Source of the DNA: an uncultured Hyphomicrobiales bacterium
Lineage (GTDB): Bacteria > Pseudomonadota > Alphaproteobacteria > Rhizobiales > TMED25
Assembly: GCA_905181735.1 (NCBI GenBank)
Contig: CAJIYR010000001.1
Coordinates: 1 to 64,000, forward strand
Reading direction: 5' to 3'
Length of the DNA: 64,000 bases
A program made the position numbers and the translations under genes. Below are positions 1 to 8,842 of the stretch, in pieces. Under the pieces are notes generated by a model that saw only the letters and a program-made list of their open reading frames with translations, searched no databases and was not told where the DNA came from. Every line of letters starts with the position of its first letter. Position 1 is the stretch's first letter.

Positions 1-122
1 TATGAAATTTATAATTTTAGTATTATAACTTATAACATATTTTTTACATTTTTTATTATATATTACTGAAGTTAAAAATACATTAGCTAAATAATTTAAA
101 TCAAACTAAAGGGAGAATCCAA

Positions 123-1208
123 ATGCCACCATTAAAGATGCCACTACAACCTTATGTATCGTCAACAGCAAGAGAACATTTAGGAGAATTTGAACGTTCT
201 TCAGCACTGACTGTTGATATTCACGGTCATATGGGTGTGCAAGAAGCTGCAGACCTAGTTAGTAAACATTTACCACCAGACGGACATGCTGGTCATAAAT
301 ATGCACCAGAAAAAACAAGAAAATTAAATGCAAAACAAACAGATGAAAGAAATGGTTGTCTTTTTGGACTAGACGAAAGAATTGCTGAAATGGATAAGAT
401 GCTAGTTGATGTGATGGCTGTATCACCTTGGCCACCGCAGTTGTATCCACCTGTTGAACCTACATTAGGTGCAGAAGTTGCTGAGATTGTTAATAATGGT
501 ATAGCTAAAAAAATAGCAGAACACCCTAAAAGACTAGTTGGATTAGGTACGGTTCCATTGCAAGACACAGACAATGCTATCAAAGAGCTTGACCGTTTAA
601 TGAATACTCTGAATTTTAAAGGCATAGAAATAGCTGCTAAAATGGGTGCAGAAGAATTAGATGTAAGAAGATTAGATCCATTTTGGGCACGATGTGAACA
701 TTATGATATACCAATATTCATTCATCCTACTTCCTTTGCAAGCGAACGACTATCAGCGCATTATCTAACTAATGTTATAGGCAATCCTTTAGATACATCT
801 GTTGCCGTTCATTACTTAATTTTTGGTGGTGTGTTAGAAAGATTCCCAAATCTTAAATTTGTATTATCACATGGTGGAGCATTTGCCGCAGCTTATGCTG
901 GTAGAATGGATCATGCTTATGGATCACGACCTGATTGCAGAGAAAATATTTCAATGCCACCAAGTCATTATTTAGCAAAATTCTACCCAGATTCATTAGT
1001 GTTTACAGTTGATCAATTGCAATTCTTGATTAATAAATTTGGACCTGATCATGTTCTTATCGGAACTGATTATCCTTTCGATATGGGTGAATACGATCCA
1101 GTTGAACATGTTTATCAAGTCCCCGGCTTAAGCTCTGATAACAGAGACTTAATCTGTGGCGGCAATGCACTAAGATTAATGCATATGACAGAAGAAGACT
1201 TTAAATAA
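123..1208 (+). CDS. Amidohydrolase family protein (ACMSD/amidohydrolase_2-like)
   Basis: This is a 361-aa metal-dependent hydrolase or decarboxylase of the amidohydrolase_2 (ACMSD-like) TIM-barrel group. The metal-site residues are visible: an HxH pair on strand 1 (H34, H36 in DIHGH), H201 in FIHPTS, H250 in VLSHGG and D316 in IGTDYPFDMGE. Members hydrolyse or decarboxylate small cyclic or aromatic acids; the substrate here is unknown. The start has a strong AAGGGAG ribosome site about 7 bases upstream. It stands alone on the plus strand and ends in a hairpin. There is no signal peptide, so it is cytoplasmic. Family is confident, reaction is not. Confidence 0.88.
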   Translation: MPPLKMPLQPYVSSTAREHLGEFERSSALTVDIHGHMGVQEAADLVSKHLPPDGHAGHKYAPEKTRKLNAKQTDERNGCLFGLDERIAEMDKMLVDVMAVSPWPPQLYPPVEPTLGAEVAEIVNNGIAKKIAEHPKRLVGLGTVPLQDTDNAIKELDRLMNTLNFKGIEIAAKMGAEELDVRRLDPFWARCEHYDIPIFIHPTSFASERLSAHYLTNVIGNPLDTSVAVHYLIFGGVLERFPNLKFVLSHGGAFAAAYAGRMDHAYGSRPDCRENISMPPSHYLAKFYPDSLVFTVDQLQFLINKFGPDHVLIGTDYPFDMGEYDPVEHVYQVPGLSSDNRDLICGGNALRLMHMTEEDFK

Positions 1209-1218
1209 GAAAAAAACA

Positions 1219-1256
1219 ATATCAGCAAAGAATATTATAATAATCTTTGCTGATAT
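1219..1256 (+). terminator. Hairpin terminator after the amidohydrolase gene
   Basis: A perfect 13-bp inverted repeat (ATATCAGCAAAGA at 1219-1231 with its complement at 1244-1256, 12-nt loop) begins 10 bases after the stop codon. The T-tract on the plus side is poor, while an A-run precedes the stem, so the hairpin would look more canonical read from the minus strand. Position argues for termination or 3'-end protection of the 123-1208 transcript. Confidence 0.6.
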
Positions 1257-1312
1257 ATTGTCTTAATATTATTTATTAACATACTGAAAAAAAACAACTA
1301 TTCGAGGTTACA

Positions 1313-1765
1313 ATGACTAATAATTTTAATGACGGATATGATCATGGTTTTTTAGCAATTCATGATTCTGATATTGAATGGGAAGAAGGTATTGCTAACG
1401 AATTACTAACTCTACCAAAAGGCGTTAAAGCAAAGATCTTTGCTCATGATAAAAAAATGGGTAGGATTGACATGAAAGTAAAATTTCCGCCTGGGTATGT
1501 AGAACCAGAGCATATGCACAAAAGCTGGCACTCTATTTTGGTATTAAAAGGTAGAATGTGTGTTGCTGGCAAAGATTTAAGGCCCGGTGATTATATATTT
1601 GGTTGGGACGCGCTGCATGGACCTTACGAATATCCGGATGGAGCAGAAGCATTCGTAGTATTCTATGGTGAAGGTACCGAACATATTTGGAACGAAGAGA
1701 AACATAATTCTCACGAAAAAATCTGGGAACCAGAAACAGAAATTGGAAAACAGTCAAAAAAATAA
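1313..1765 (+). CDS. Cupin domain protein
   Basis: A 150-aa single-domain cupin. The first metal motif is around residues 61-73 (GYVEPEHMHKSWH, with H67, H69 and possibly H73), followed by the typical Gly turn (LVLKGRM). The second motif is PGDYIFGWDALHG, with H102. Such small cupins bind a divalent metal and act as dioxygenases, isomerases or sensors; nothing here picks one. It has a GAGG ribosome site 6-7 bases before ATG, follows the hairpin at 1219-1256 and ends one base before the convergent CocE-type gene. Confidence 0.8.
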   Translation: MTNNFNDGYDHGFLAIHDSDIEWEEGIANELLTLPKGVKAKIFAHDKKMGRIDMKVKFPPGYVEPEHMHKSWHSILVLKGRMCVAGKDLRPGDYIFGWDALHGPYEYPDGAEAFVVFYGEGTEHIWNEEKHNSHEKIWEPETEIGKQSKK

Positions 1766-1766
1766 T

Positions 1767-3527
1767 CTATTCTGGAATAATGGGTAACATTATTGATGAC
1801 GGGTATTTCTTTCCTGTATAGACAGTAATGTTGCCATTATAAATATCTGCAGGTCTATCAGTTTTATCGCCATGTTTAAATGGACCTACTCCAGTAAATA
1901 TATCATCTAAATTTCCAAGACCTTTGACGCTACCTCCAGGCCACTCGTAATCCTTTCCTCTCACAGACAGTGCAATACGATGATTTTTAGGAACAACAAT
2001 TGAAGTTGCCCATATCTCAATATCAAGCTCATAGATAGTCTCTGGAGTTAAGTACATAATTTCATCATGCGTATGGTAAGGTTGATAAGGCTTACTCTTA
2101 ACTGAATCCAATTTTCTATGTGATGCTCTCAACCAGCCTTGTGATACTGGTGTATGAGGATCAATAGCACCCTGAAATGTAACCTCTTTCATTTCCTCAT
2201 CAAAAACTCTTAAAACTAGAAATATATCCGCATCTTTCGTTGATGAAGATACAAATAACTTACAAGATAAAGGTCCTGTAATTTCTTGCTGATCGTTTAG
2301 AGGATTTGTCATAAACGTAATGCCGTTTGAAAATCCTTCGTAAGAATTTGTTGTGTCAATTTCAGGAAGAGCACTATCGAGAGTGCAATAATTGTTATTA
2401 AGATATAGATTTTTCCATTCTGTATTTTCTAAAGGCCATTCTGAGTGGAAGCGCTCTTTAAAAACTTCATTTGGGTGCCTTACTAATAAACTTACCTTTG
2501 GCTGATCTTTCCAACCGTTATCTATGCCTTTTAGATAATAATCGAAGAATTTTTTCTGTATTTTTACACCATAATCTGTGTAGAATTCTGTCCAATGCTC
2601 AATACCGTGAACTTCAAGCCATTTTTCTTTTGATGCTACTTTTTGAAAACCATCGAAGTTACCACGACTATGCAGACCTTGCCCACCCCAGTTAGATGAC
2701 GATAACAGTGGAACGGTGATTTTATCCCAATCGGGCATTTTAGAAGCCCAGAATTCATCTGTTGCCAATTTAGATTCCAAAGCTCTTTTAGGAAAATCAA
2801 TTCTATTTGCTTCAAGTTCATCCTCTGATAGTGTTTCTGGGCCAGACACCCAATTATTTGATATGGAACCCTTTATTCCATTTTCCCCTTTGCCATGCTG
2901 AACTGTTAAAATTTGCTTTTTAAACCAAGCTTCTGGAAAAGAACAATAAATTCCTCCATGGTATCCAAGTTCACGGTAATAATCAGAGGCGCCTTCCCAT
3001 ATACACATTGCTGTTAAATGCTTGGGTTGCAGTGAAGCGACTTGCCATTGATTCATAGCGTAGTAGGATATTCCATTAATACCAACCTTACCGTTTGAAA
3101 AATCTAGTGATGCCGCCCAGTCTATACAAAAAGAAAAATCTTCAGCTTCTGTCTTTGACCATAGATCCATTACACCTTCAGATCTTCCGGCGCCTCTAGA
3201 ATCAACTCTTATGATCGCATATCCATCAGGAACCCATTTTTCAGGATCAACAAGTTCCCAGTTTTGATAAAAATTAGTCGAACCATCAGGTACATCAGGA
3301 TGATCATTGCACATTCTTTCCCATTGTTCACTATATAATTGAGAGAAATGTAACCATTTACCATAAGGCCCATACGTGATGATAATAGGAAAAGATTCTC
3401 CTTCAATAGGCTTGAAGATATCGCAACGTAGTGTCACTCCATCTGGCATTTCTATCGGATGATCCCAAATAATTTCCATATTTTTATCATTAATTAATTC
3501 AGAAACAGGATACTCAAGATCATTCAT
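1767..3527 (-). CDS. CocE/NonD family alpha/beta hydrolase (X-Pro dipeptidyl-peptidase S15-like)
   Basis: A 586-aa serine hydrolase of the CocE/NonD (peptidase S15) family, which cleaves esters, amides or acylated compounds. The N-terminal alpha/beta-hydrolase domain holds DSRGAGRSEG (residues 109-118) and the nucleophile elbow GISYY (Ser154). A His near H307/H311 (HGIEHW) is the likely triad base. The C-terminal third matches the beta-sandwich PepX_C domain, with a membrane-independent cytoplasmic look and no signal peptide. It is the last gene of a minus-strand run, 15 bases after the MaoC gene. Substrate unknown. Confidence 0.87.
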   Translation of the reverse strand: MNDLEYPVSELINDKNMEIIWDHPIEMPDGVTLRCDIFKPIEGESFPIIITYGPYGKWLHFSQLYSEQWERMCNDHPDVPDGSTNFYQNWELVDPEKWVPDGYAIIRVDSRGAGRSEGVMDLWSKTEAEDFSFCIDWAASLDFSNGKVGINGISYYAMNQWQVASLQPKHLTAMCIWEGASDYYRELGYHGGIYCSFPEAWFKKQILTVQHGKGENGIKGSISNNWVSGPETLSEDELEANRIDFPKRALESKLATDEFWASKMPDWDKITVPLLSSSNWGGQGLHSRGNFDGFQKVASKEKWLEVHGIEHWTEFYTDYGVKIQKKFFDYYLKGIDNGWKDQPKVSLLVRHPNEVFKERFHSEWPLENTEWKNLYLNNNYCTLDSALPEIDTTNSYEGFSNGITFMTNPLNDQQEITGPLSCKLFVSSSTKDADIFLVLRVFDEEMKEVTFQGAIDPHTPVSQGWLRASHRKLDSVKSKPYQPYHTHDEIMYLTPETIYELDIEIWATSIVVPKNHRIALSVRGKDYEWPGGSVKGLGNLDDIFTGVGPFKHGDKTDRPADIYNGNITVYTGKKYPSSIMLPIIPE

Positions 3528-3542
3528 ATTAGATACTCCCTA

Positions 3543-3986
3543 TTATTTTCTTTTTAATAAAAATGCTTGCACAGCGTCTTGTACCATTTCATCTCTTTGA
3601 TTAAAAACTTTTAAACTTCTTTTCATAACACCTCTGTCAGGCCTTGAAGTTTCTCTCTTTTCAATAACATTGATTTTTGCTGTTATTGTGTCACCAGCTA
3701 CAACATGTTTTGTAAATTTCAAACTATCGAAACCCAAAAAGGCTATCAATGTATCGTCATATAGATGAAGTTGAAATAAAAGCCCTGCAGCAATAGAGTA
3801 AACTAGAGGACCATGTGCAATTCTCGTTCCAAATTGTGTTTTTTTACAATATTCTTCATCCATGTGAAGCGGATTATAATCACCAGAAACTCCAGCAAAA
3901 TTGATGATATCAGTTTCGGTAACCGTTCTACTTGGCGAAATATATTCATTTCCTATTTCCCATTCTTCCCAATATAAACCTCTCAT
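3543..3986 (-). CDS. MaoC-like hotdog dehydratase
   Basis: A 147-aa MaoC/R-specific enoyl-CoA hydratase-type hotdog protein. The hydratase signature GDYNPLH gives the likely catalytic pair D36 and H41, and IAHGPLVYS follows as the central helix segment. The family adds water to or removes it from acyl-CoA thioesters. It lies between the CoA-transferase gene (12-base gap) and the CocE hydrolase, so it probably hydrates the enoyl-CoA made by the acyl-CoA dehydrogenase of the same operon; that link is inference. Confidence 0.9.
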   Translation of the reverse strand: MRGLYWEEWEIGNEYISPSRTVTETDIINFAGVSGDYNPLHMDEEYCKKTQFGTRIAHGPLVYSIAAGLLFQLHLYDDTLIAFLGFDSLKFTKHVVAGDTITAKINVIEKRETSRPDRGVMKRSLKVFNQRDEMVQDAVQAFLLKRK

Positions 3987-3998
3987 AGTATGCTTCCT

Positions 3999-5189
3999 TT
4001 ATTTTATTATATTATTATCTTTTAATTTTTTAATTTCATCGTTATTCAATTTCAAAATTGAACTTAGAATCTCATCAGTATGCTCTCCTAGCATGGGAGC
4101 TGGTGTTGATATTGAAGGACCCATATCAGCAAATTTAATTGGATTTCCTGGCAGCCTTACTTTACCTGCTTCAGGATGATCGTATTCGACAATCATCTCT
4201 CTCTCCGCAACAGGTGGTTCAGAAAAAGCTGAATCTAAATTATTTACAGGGGCAGATGGCACCTCGTTATCTCTGAGTATTTTTATCCAATCTTCAACAG
4301 ATTTCTTTGCAAATAGTTCTTCAAGTATCGGGACAAGAGTGTCACGATTCTCGACCCTAAGCGGATTATCTTTAAATCTATCATCTTTTGTTAGATATTC
4401 TGCATCCAATGCGGTACACAAACGCTCCCAGAACACCTCTTGACGCGTCGCGACAACGACGTAACCATCTGTACACTGAAAAGCTTGCCATGGAACTGAG
4501 TACATATGTGCGGAACCTGGTTTTTCTGGCAATTCACCTTTAGTTAACCAAACTGTACCAAGATAATTTAATAAACTTAACATACCATCAAACATAGATA
4601 AGCTTATAGACGAGCCTTCGCCAGTTTTTTCTCTTTTGTATAGAGCAGCCAATATTCCCTTACACGAGAAAATTCCACCTGATAAATCAGCCAATGGGAT
4701 ACCAGTTCTTACTGGTGGCCTTCCAGGTTCTCCGGTAATAGCCATATAACCAGATATTGATTGTATTATAATATCTAAAGCCGGCAAGTTTGCATATTCA
4801 CCCTCTTCACCATAACCTGTAATCGAACATTGTATTATCTTGTTATTAAGCTTTTTTAAAACAGGGTAATCAATTTTAAGTCTTTTTAAAACACCAGGTC
4901 TAAAATTATCTACAACAACATCGGATGTTTTAACAAGGCTATAAAATATATTCAGACCTTCTTCAGTCTTAAGGTCAATAGATATGCTTTTTTTATTTCT
5001 GTTTAATGTTAAAAAAAGACCACTTAAACCATTTATTGGTGCAACAGAGGGTATTCTTCCTAAGTCACCAATTGGAGTTTCAATTTTAATAACTTCAGCC
5101 CCCAAATCAGATAGAACCTGAGATCCATATGTACCTGCTATTATCTGTCCTAGTTCTAATATTCTTACGCCATCTAATGGATAACTCAT
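3999..5189 (-). CDS. CaiB/BaiF family (class III) CoA-transferase
   Basis: A 396-aa family III CoA-transferase, which moves CoA between carboxylic acids through an aspartyl-CoA thioester. It starts with the typical LDGVRILELGQIIAG block, and D168 in PLADLSGG is the expected nucleophile (Asp169 in formyl-CoA transferase). Length fits the family. It is 5 bases downstream of the acyl-CoA dehydrogenase gene and 12 bases upstream of MaoC, so it likely activates the operon's substrate as a CoA thioester. Individual members have narrow and unpredictable substrates. Confidence 0.93.
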   Translation of the reverse strand: MSYPLDGVRILELGQIIAGTYGSQVLSDLGAEVIKIETPIGDLGRIPSVAPINGLSGLFLTLNRNKKSISIDLKTEEGLNIFYSLVKTSDVVVDNFRPGVLKRLKIDYPVLKKLNNKIIQCSITGYGEEGEYANLPALDIIIQSISGYMAITGEPGRPPVRTGIPLADLSGGIFSCKGILAALYKREKTGEGSSISLSMFDGMLSLLNYLGTVWLTKGELPEKPGSAHMYSVPWQAFQCTDGYVVVATRQEVFWERLCTALDAEYLTKDDRFKDNPLRVENRDTLVPILEELFAKKSVEDWIKILRDNEVPSAPVNNLDSAFSEPPVAEREMIVEYDHPEAGKVRLPGNPIKFADMGPSISTPAPMLGEHTDEILSSILKLNNDEIKKLKDNNIIK

Positions 5190-5194
5190 AATAC

Positions 5195-6337
5195 CTATAA
5201 TCCTAAACTTTTTGCTATTATATTTCTCTGAATTTCCGATGTACCAGCACCTATTACAGATAATCTTGCGTCACGATAATATCTTTGGACTGGATATTCC
5301 ATGCAATAACCATAACCACCAAAAACTTGAAGAGACATATCAGCAATGCTTTTATAAGATTCACTGGAATATAGTTTTAATATCGCAGCCTCATGCCTAC
5401 TTGCAGTTCCTTGATCTATTGACCATGCGAACTTATAAAATAACATACGTGATAATTCTAGCATAACTTTCATATCAGCTATTTTATGAGAAATTCCTTG
5501 AAATTTACCTATAGGTCTACCAAATTGCTCACGGTTTTTTGCATAATCTACAGCCAGATCAAAACATGCTGTTGCTGCACCAGTTCTTGCGGCCGACAGA
5601 CACAATCTCTCGTACCATAGACATGAATCGCACACTTTCCAACCATTTCCAATGCCACCAATGATCGAATCTTCTGATACTTCAACGTCATTATAAAAGA
5701 CTTGAGTTGTTCCAATTGACCTGTGACCAAGTGTTTCTATTTTATGAATCTCTATCCCTTTTGATTTAGTATCAACCATAAGAGTAGTTATTCCTTTTTG
5801 TTTTATATCCTCCTTAGATGTTCTTAAAACAACCAAACAGTAGTCACTTATGTCCATTCCTGATGAAAAAACTTTTTGACCATTGATGATGTATTTACCA
5901 TCAACTAAATCTGCCTTAGTTGTTAACGCAGCCGCGTCAGAACCTGACTCAGGTTCTGTTAAACCAAACGCAAAAGACAATTGGCCTTTTGCTATCAATG
6001 GAAGGAATTTATTTTTTTGCTCGCTAGTTCCGTGTTCCATTATAGCAAAAGCACCCCATGTCATTGTCCTAAATACCCACATAGCAAGCTCTTCGAATTT
6101 ATTTCCTATTTCTTCAAGTAGAATAGCAAGGTCCGTTGCACTACCTCCTGCACCGCCAAACTCTTCTGGTATAATTAAACCAATCCAACCTGCGTCACAC
6201 AAAGCTTTATAAGCTTCGTATGGTGGCACCCCATCTTTATCGCATTTTTCAACGTATTCTGGAGGGCATACTTTTTCTAGTAAGTCTCTTATGTGTGATC
6301 TCATTTCATCTTGATCTTGTGTAAATGAAAAATCCAT
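5195..6337 (-). CDS. Acyl-CoA dehydrogenase (CaiA/IVD-type catalytic base)
   Basis: A 380-aa FAD acyl-CoA dehydrogenase that introduces an alpha,beta double bond in an acyl-CoA. Signature blocks are FGLTEPESGSDAA (about 124-136) and REQFGRPIGKFQ. The C-terminal motif reads VIGAGTSEIQRN, lacking the Glu that is the base in medium-chain enzymes; instead E243 in WYERLCLS aligns with the base position of isovaleryl-CoA dehydrogenase and CaiA. It lies between the flavin-reductase-like gene (2-base gap) and the CaiB-type transferase, so the pair resembles a CaiA/CaiB couple. Electron acceptor is presumably ETF, not encoded here. Confidence 0.93.
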   Translation of the reverse strand: MDFSFTQDQDEMRSHIRDLLEKVCPPEYVEKCDKDGVPPYEAYKALCDAGWIGLIIPEEFGGAGGSATDLAILLEEIGNKFEELAMWVFRTMTWGAFAIMEHGTSEQKNKFLPLIAKGQLSFAFGLTEPESGSDAAALTTKADLVDGKYIINGQKVFSSGMDISDYCLVVLRTSKEDIKQKGITTLMVDTKSKGIEIHKIETLGHRSIGTTQVFYNDVEVSEDSIIGGIGNGWKVCDSCLWYERLCLSAARTGAATACFDLAVDYAKNREQFGRPIGKFQGISHKIADMKVMLELSRMLFYKFAWSIDQGTASRHEAAILKLYSSESYKSIADMSLQVFGGYGYCMEYPVQRYYRDARLSVIGAGTSEIQRNIIAKSLGL

Positions 6338-6339
6338 TA

Positions 6340-7017
6340 TTAATCTTCCTCTTTGTTATTATTTTTTTTAAGTTTACTTAATTCTTTATCATTCATCCAT
6401 TCTTGATAATTTAACCTCTTTAGTTGGAATATATCAGAAATACTTGCATACATGTTACCAAATAATCTAGCAATAGGCTGATATTTTTCAATGTTAATAT
6501 AATTCTTATCAACGTCAACTACATCAGATGTTGTTGATATATTGATAACTTCTCCAAGAGTTATATTTCTATCAATACCCAATGGAATAATTGAATGTAA
6601 TTTACATTCCAAAGCTACAAGACTTTCTTTAATTGACGGAGTATTAACTGCATAAGACTTTTTAAGAGTAAAGTTTGCTTCTTCAATCTCACTAATATCT
6701 GGAGGGAAGTTTACACAAGATACATTCATTTTCTCAGCAATATCCTTGGTAACCATATGAACAACAAATTCTTTTGTGTAGTTAATATTTGTAGCTGTAT
6801 CTTTCATGCCACCATCTGGCCTAGAATTAACTCCTAAAGCAACAATTGTAGGTTGGTCAGAAAAGGCATTAAAAAAGGAAAAAGGAGCAGCATTTACTAC
6901 CCCGTTTTCTGATACGGTCGTAACAAGAGCGATTGGACGCGGTATAACTAAACCACATATTAATTTATATCTATCTGGCCTACTCAAATCATCAGGATTT
7001 ATATTTATTAAAGTCAT
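6340..7017 (-). CDS. Flavin reductase-like FMN-binding split-barrel protein
   Basis: A 225-aa protein of the flavin reductase-like domain family (DIM6/NTAB type). The N-terminal segment IPRPIALVTTVSENGVVNAAPFSFF-like block at about residues 26-50 is diagnostic: RPIALV, then NAAPFSFF. Such proteins bind FMN and act as NAD(P)H:flavin reductases for two-component oxygenases, or as stand-alone flavoproteins. No partner monooxygenase lies nearby. It is in the minus-strand operon with 2- and 13-base gaps to its neighbours. Confidence 0.85.
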   Translation of the reverse strand: MTLININPDDLSRPDRYKLICGLVIPRPIALVTTVSENGVVNAAPFSFFNAFSDQPTIVALGVNSRPDGGMKDTATNINYTKEFVVHMVTKDIAEKMNVSCVNFPPDISEIEEANFTLKKSYAVNTPSIKESLVALECKLHSIIPLGIDRNITLGEVINISTTSDVVDVDKNYINIEKYQPIARLFGNMYASISDIFQLKRLNYQEWMNDKELSKLKKNNNKEED

Positions 7018-7030
7018 TTATATCTAACCC

Positions 7031-8101
7031 TTAAAGTTTTATCGGCACGCCTTCTTTAGCAGAACGATCAGCAGCCATTGTTAACGCTAATATCTGTCTA
7101 GCTTCTTTGCCAGTTGTTAGCCCAACGCCACCGATACCTAAGGTATGACGAACAAATGCGTCAGTTTCTTCTTTCATTGGACCAAAAAATTCACCTAATA
7201 TAAAGTCACCAGGCATTGCTGATCCTAAAAAAGCAACACCAACTTCATGTTGAGGTGTATATGGACATGGAATTGGTTCGTTTGGAACAAGTATAACATC
7301 TCTATGAGCATCATCTATGCTTAGACAGCCTGTTGTACCCTGAAGATCAACTTCCATTGTTGCCGTGTATGCTGGCCAATGCCTTGGTTGCAACCAACTA
7401 GTACCCAAAGAAGCAACAGAGCCATCATCAAAGGTTACCAACATCCATTGAAAATCATCCCGATTATATGGTTTAAAAACATTGCTACCAGATTTTGCAT
7501 AAACTTCGACTGGAGTTTTTCCTTCCATGTACCATAACATTAGGTCAACTAAATATGTGCCTGTATTTATTGAAGGGGTAGTATTAGGAGATCTAGCTGC
7601 AACCGCTTCACCTACGGCCCTGGTTACATAAATTTTACCCATTGCAAATACGATATCACCTAATTGGCCTCTTCGGACCGCCTCTTTTGCTAATAAAAAT
7701 TTTCTACGAAACCTTTGCGTGTATCCAACAAATATTTCAGCGCCAGTTTCTTTAGCTTTATTTAAAATCCTATCAGCTTCATCAAGATCCAGAACAAATG
7801 GTTTTTCAATTAAAACTGATTTACCTAATTCTGCAGCTAGCATTGCAGCTTCATAATGGTTTTCTTCATCTGTTGATATAATTACAGCACCTACTCTATC
7901 ATCAAGAATAGCTTTTTTATAATCATTGGTTGCAATATCAGCTTTTACAGAATCAGCAACAGTATTTAATTTTTTACTGTCAATGTCACACATAGCAATG
8001 TAGTCAACTTGAGATATTTGCTGACATGAATGGGCTCTTAGATTTCCTATGCCCCCAGCTCCAATAACCGCTATACCAATTTCTTTTCTGTTTGATTTCA
8101 T
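7031..8101 (-). CDS. Gfo/Idh/MocA family oxidoreductase
   Basis: A 356-aa NAD(P)-dependent dehydrogenase. The Rossmann fold starts with AVIGAGGIGN (residues 11-20), and the family's EKPF motif, whose Lys is catalytic, is at 99-102. The C-terminal half is the alpha/beta substrate domain (GTYLVDLMLWYMEG). Family substrates are mostly sugars, inositols and sugar acids, sometimes other hydroxyl compounds; none can be assigned. Second gene of the operon, 15 bases after the nitroreductase. Confidence 0.92.
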   Translation of the reverse strand: MKSNRKEIGIAVIGAGGIGNLRAHSCQQISQVDYIAMCDIDSKKLNTVADSVKADIATNDYKKAILDDRVGAVIISTDEENHYEAAMLAAELGKSVLIEKPFVLDLDEADRILNKAKETGAEIFVGYTQRFRRKFLLAKEAVRRGQLGDIVFAMGKIYVTRAVGEAVAARSPNTTPSINTGTYLVDLMLWYMEGKTPVEVYAKSGSNVFKPYNRDDFQWMLVTFDDGSVASLGTSWLQPRHWPAYTATMEVDLQGTTGCLSIDDAHRDVILVPNEPIPCPYTPQHEVGVAFLGSAMPGDFILGEFFGPMKEETDAFVRHTLGIGGVGLTTGKEARQILALTMAADRSAKEGVPIKL

Positions 8102-8116
8102 ATCACACCCTTATAA

Positions 8117-8728
8117 TTATTTGTTACTGAATATTTTCGAAATTTCACCAAATTTATTAGAAAAAGTGAATTCAGATATTAAATTTCTTTTTCTTGCTTC
8201 GAGTTCTCTCTCAGCAAGTTCATCAGGAAGACTTTCAGCTTCACCTTGGTAACCAAGACCAAATCCACATACTACATCAACATTATCTGGAATAGAATAA
8301 TCTGCAGTAATTTTATCAATTAAAATACCACCTGCCTGATGTAAATATAGATTATGCTCAAGAGCTTGTAATGATAATTGTGCCATTGCCATACCTGTAT
8401 CATAAAAATATGTTCTGTTAGGATTTTCATTAGGCATTAGTTTGTATGCACAAACAAAACCAATTACAGGTGCATTTTTTACCCACCTTTGATTTCTTTC
8501 GTTGAAACATGATACCGCCTTATCGTGTGCATCTTTATCTTCACTCTTCGAAATAATAAATCTCCATGGTTGTGAGTTGTTGCATGATGCAGCCCACCTC
8601 GCGGCTTCCAACAAACTCATAAGCTTACTATTCTCAACAGTTTTGCTATCAAATGCTCTCGGACTCCATCTGTCATTAATTAGTGTATTTATAGGATATT
8701 CTGATAAAGCTGGTTTCTGTATTGGCAT
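8117..8728 (-). CDS. Nitroreductase family protein
   Basis: A 203-aa FMN-dependent nitroreductase-fold enzyme. The N-terminal block RWSPRAFD and the helix AARWAASCNNSQPWRF (about residues 43-58) are typical for FMN binding. These enzymes reduce nitro, quinone or enone compounds with NAD(P)H, and some are dehalogenases or dehydrogenases. This is the first gene of the seven-gene minus-strand operon, with GAAGG upstream of ATG, divergent from the GMC oxidoreductase across about 114 bases that must carry both promoters. Confidence 0.9.
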   Translation of the reverse strand: MPIQKPALSEYPINTLINDRWSPRAFDSKTVENSKLMSLLEAARWAASCNNSQPWRFIISKSEDKDAHDKAVSCFNERNQRWVKNAPVIGFVCAYKLMPNENPNRTYFYDTGMAMAQLSLQALEHNLYLHQAGGILIDKITADYSIPDNVDVVCGFGLGYQGEAESLPDELAERELEARKRNLISEFTFSNKFGEISKIFSNK

Positions 8729-8842
8729 TTTTACTACCTTCTATTAATATAGGTTTCATTTATATGTTGTATATTGATAGATCTAAATTTAATATATGAC
8801 AATACCGAAGATAAAAAAATTATAACTATGGGAATGAGGGAA

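Noticed and set aside
8774-8842. N-terminal extension of the GMC oxidoreductase
   Set aside because: Would start at TTG, use up most of the divergent promoter region and add residues not typical of the family before the FAD motif.
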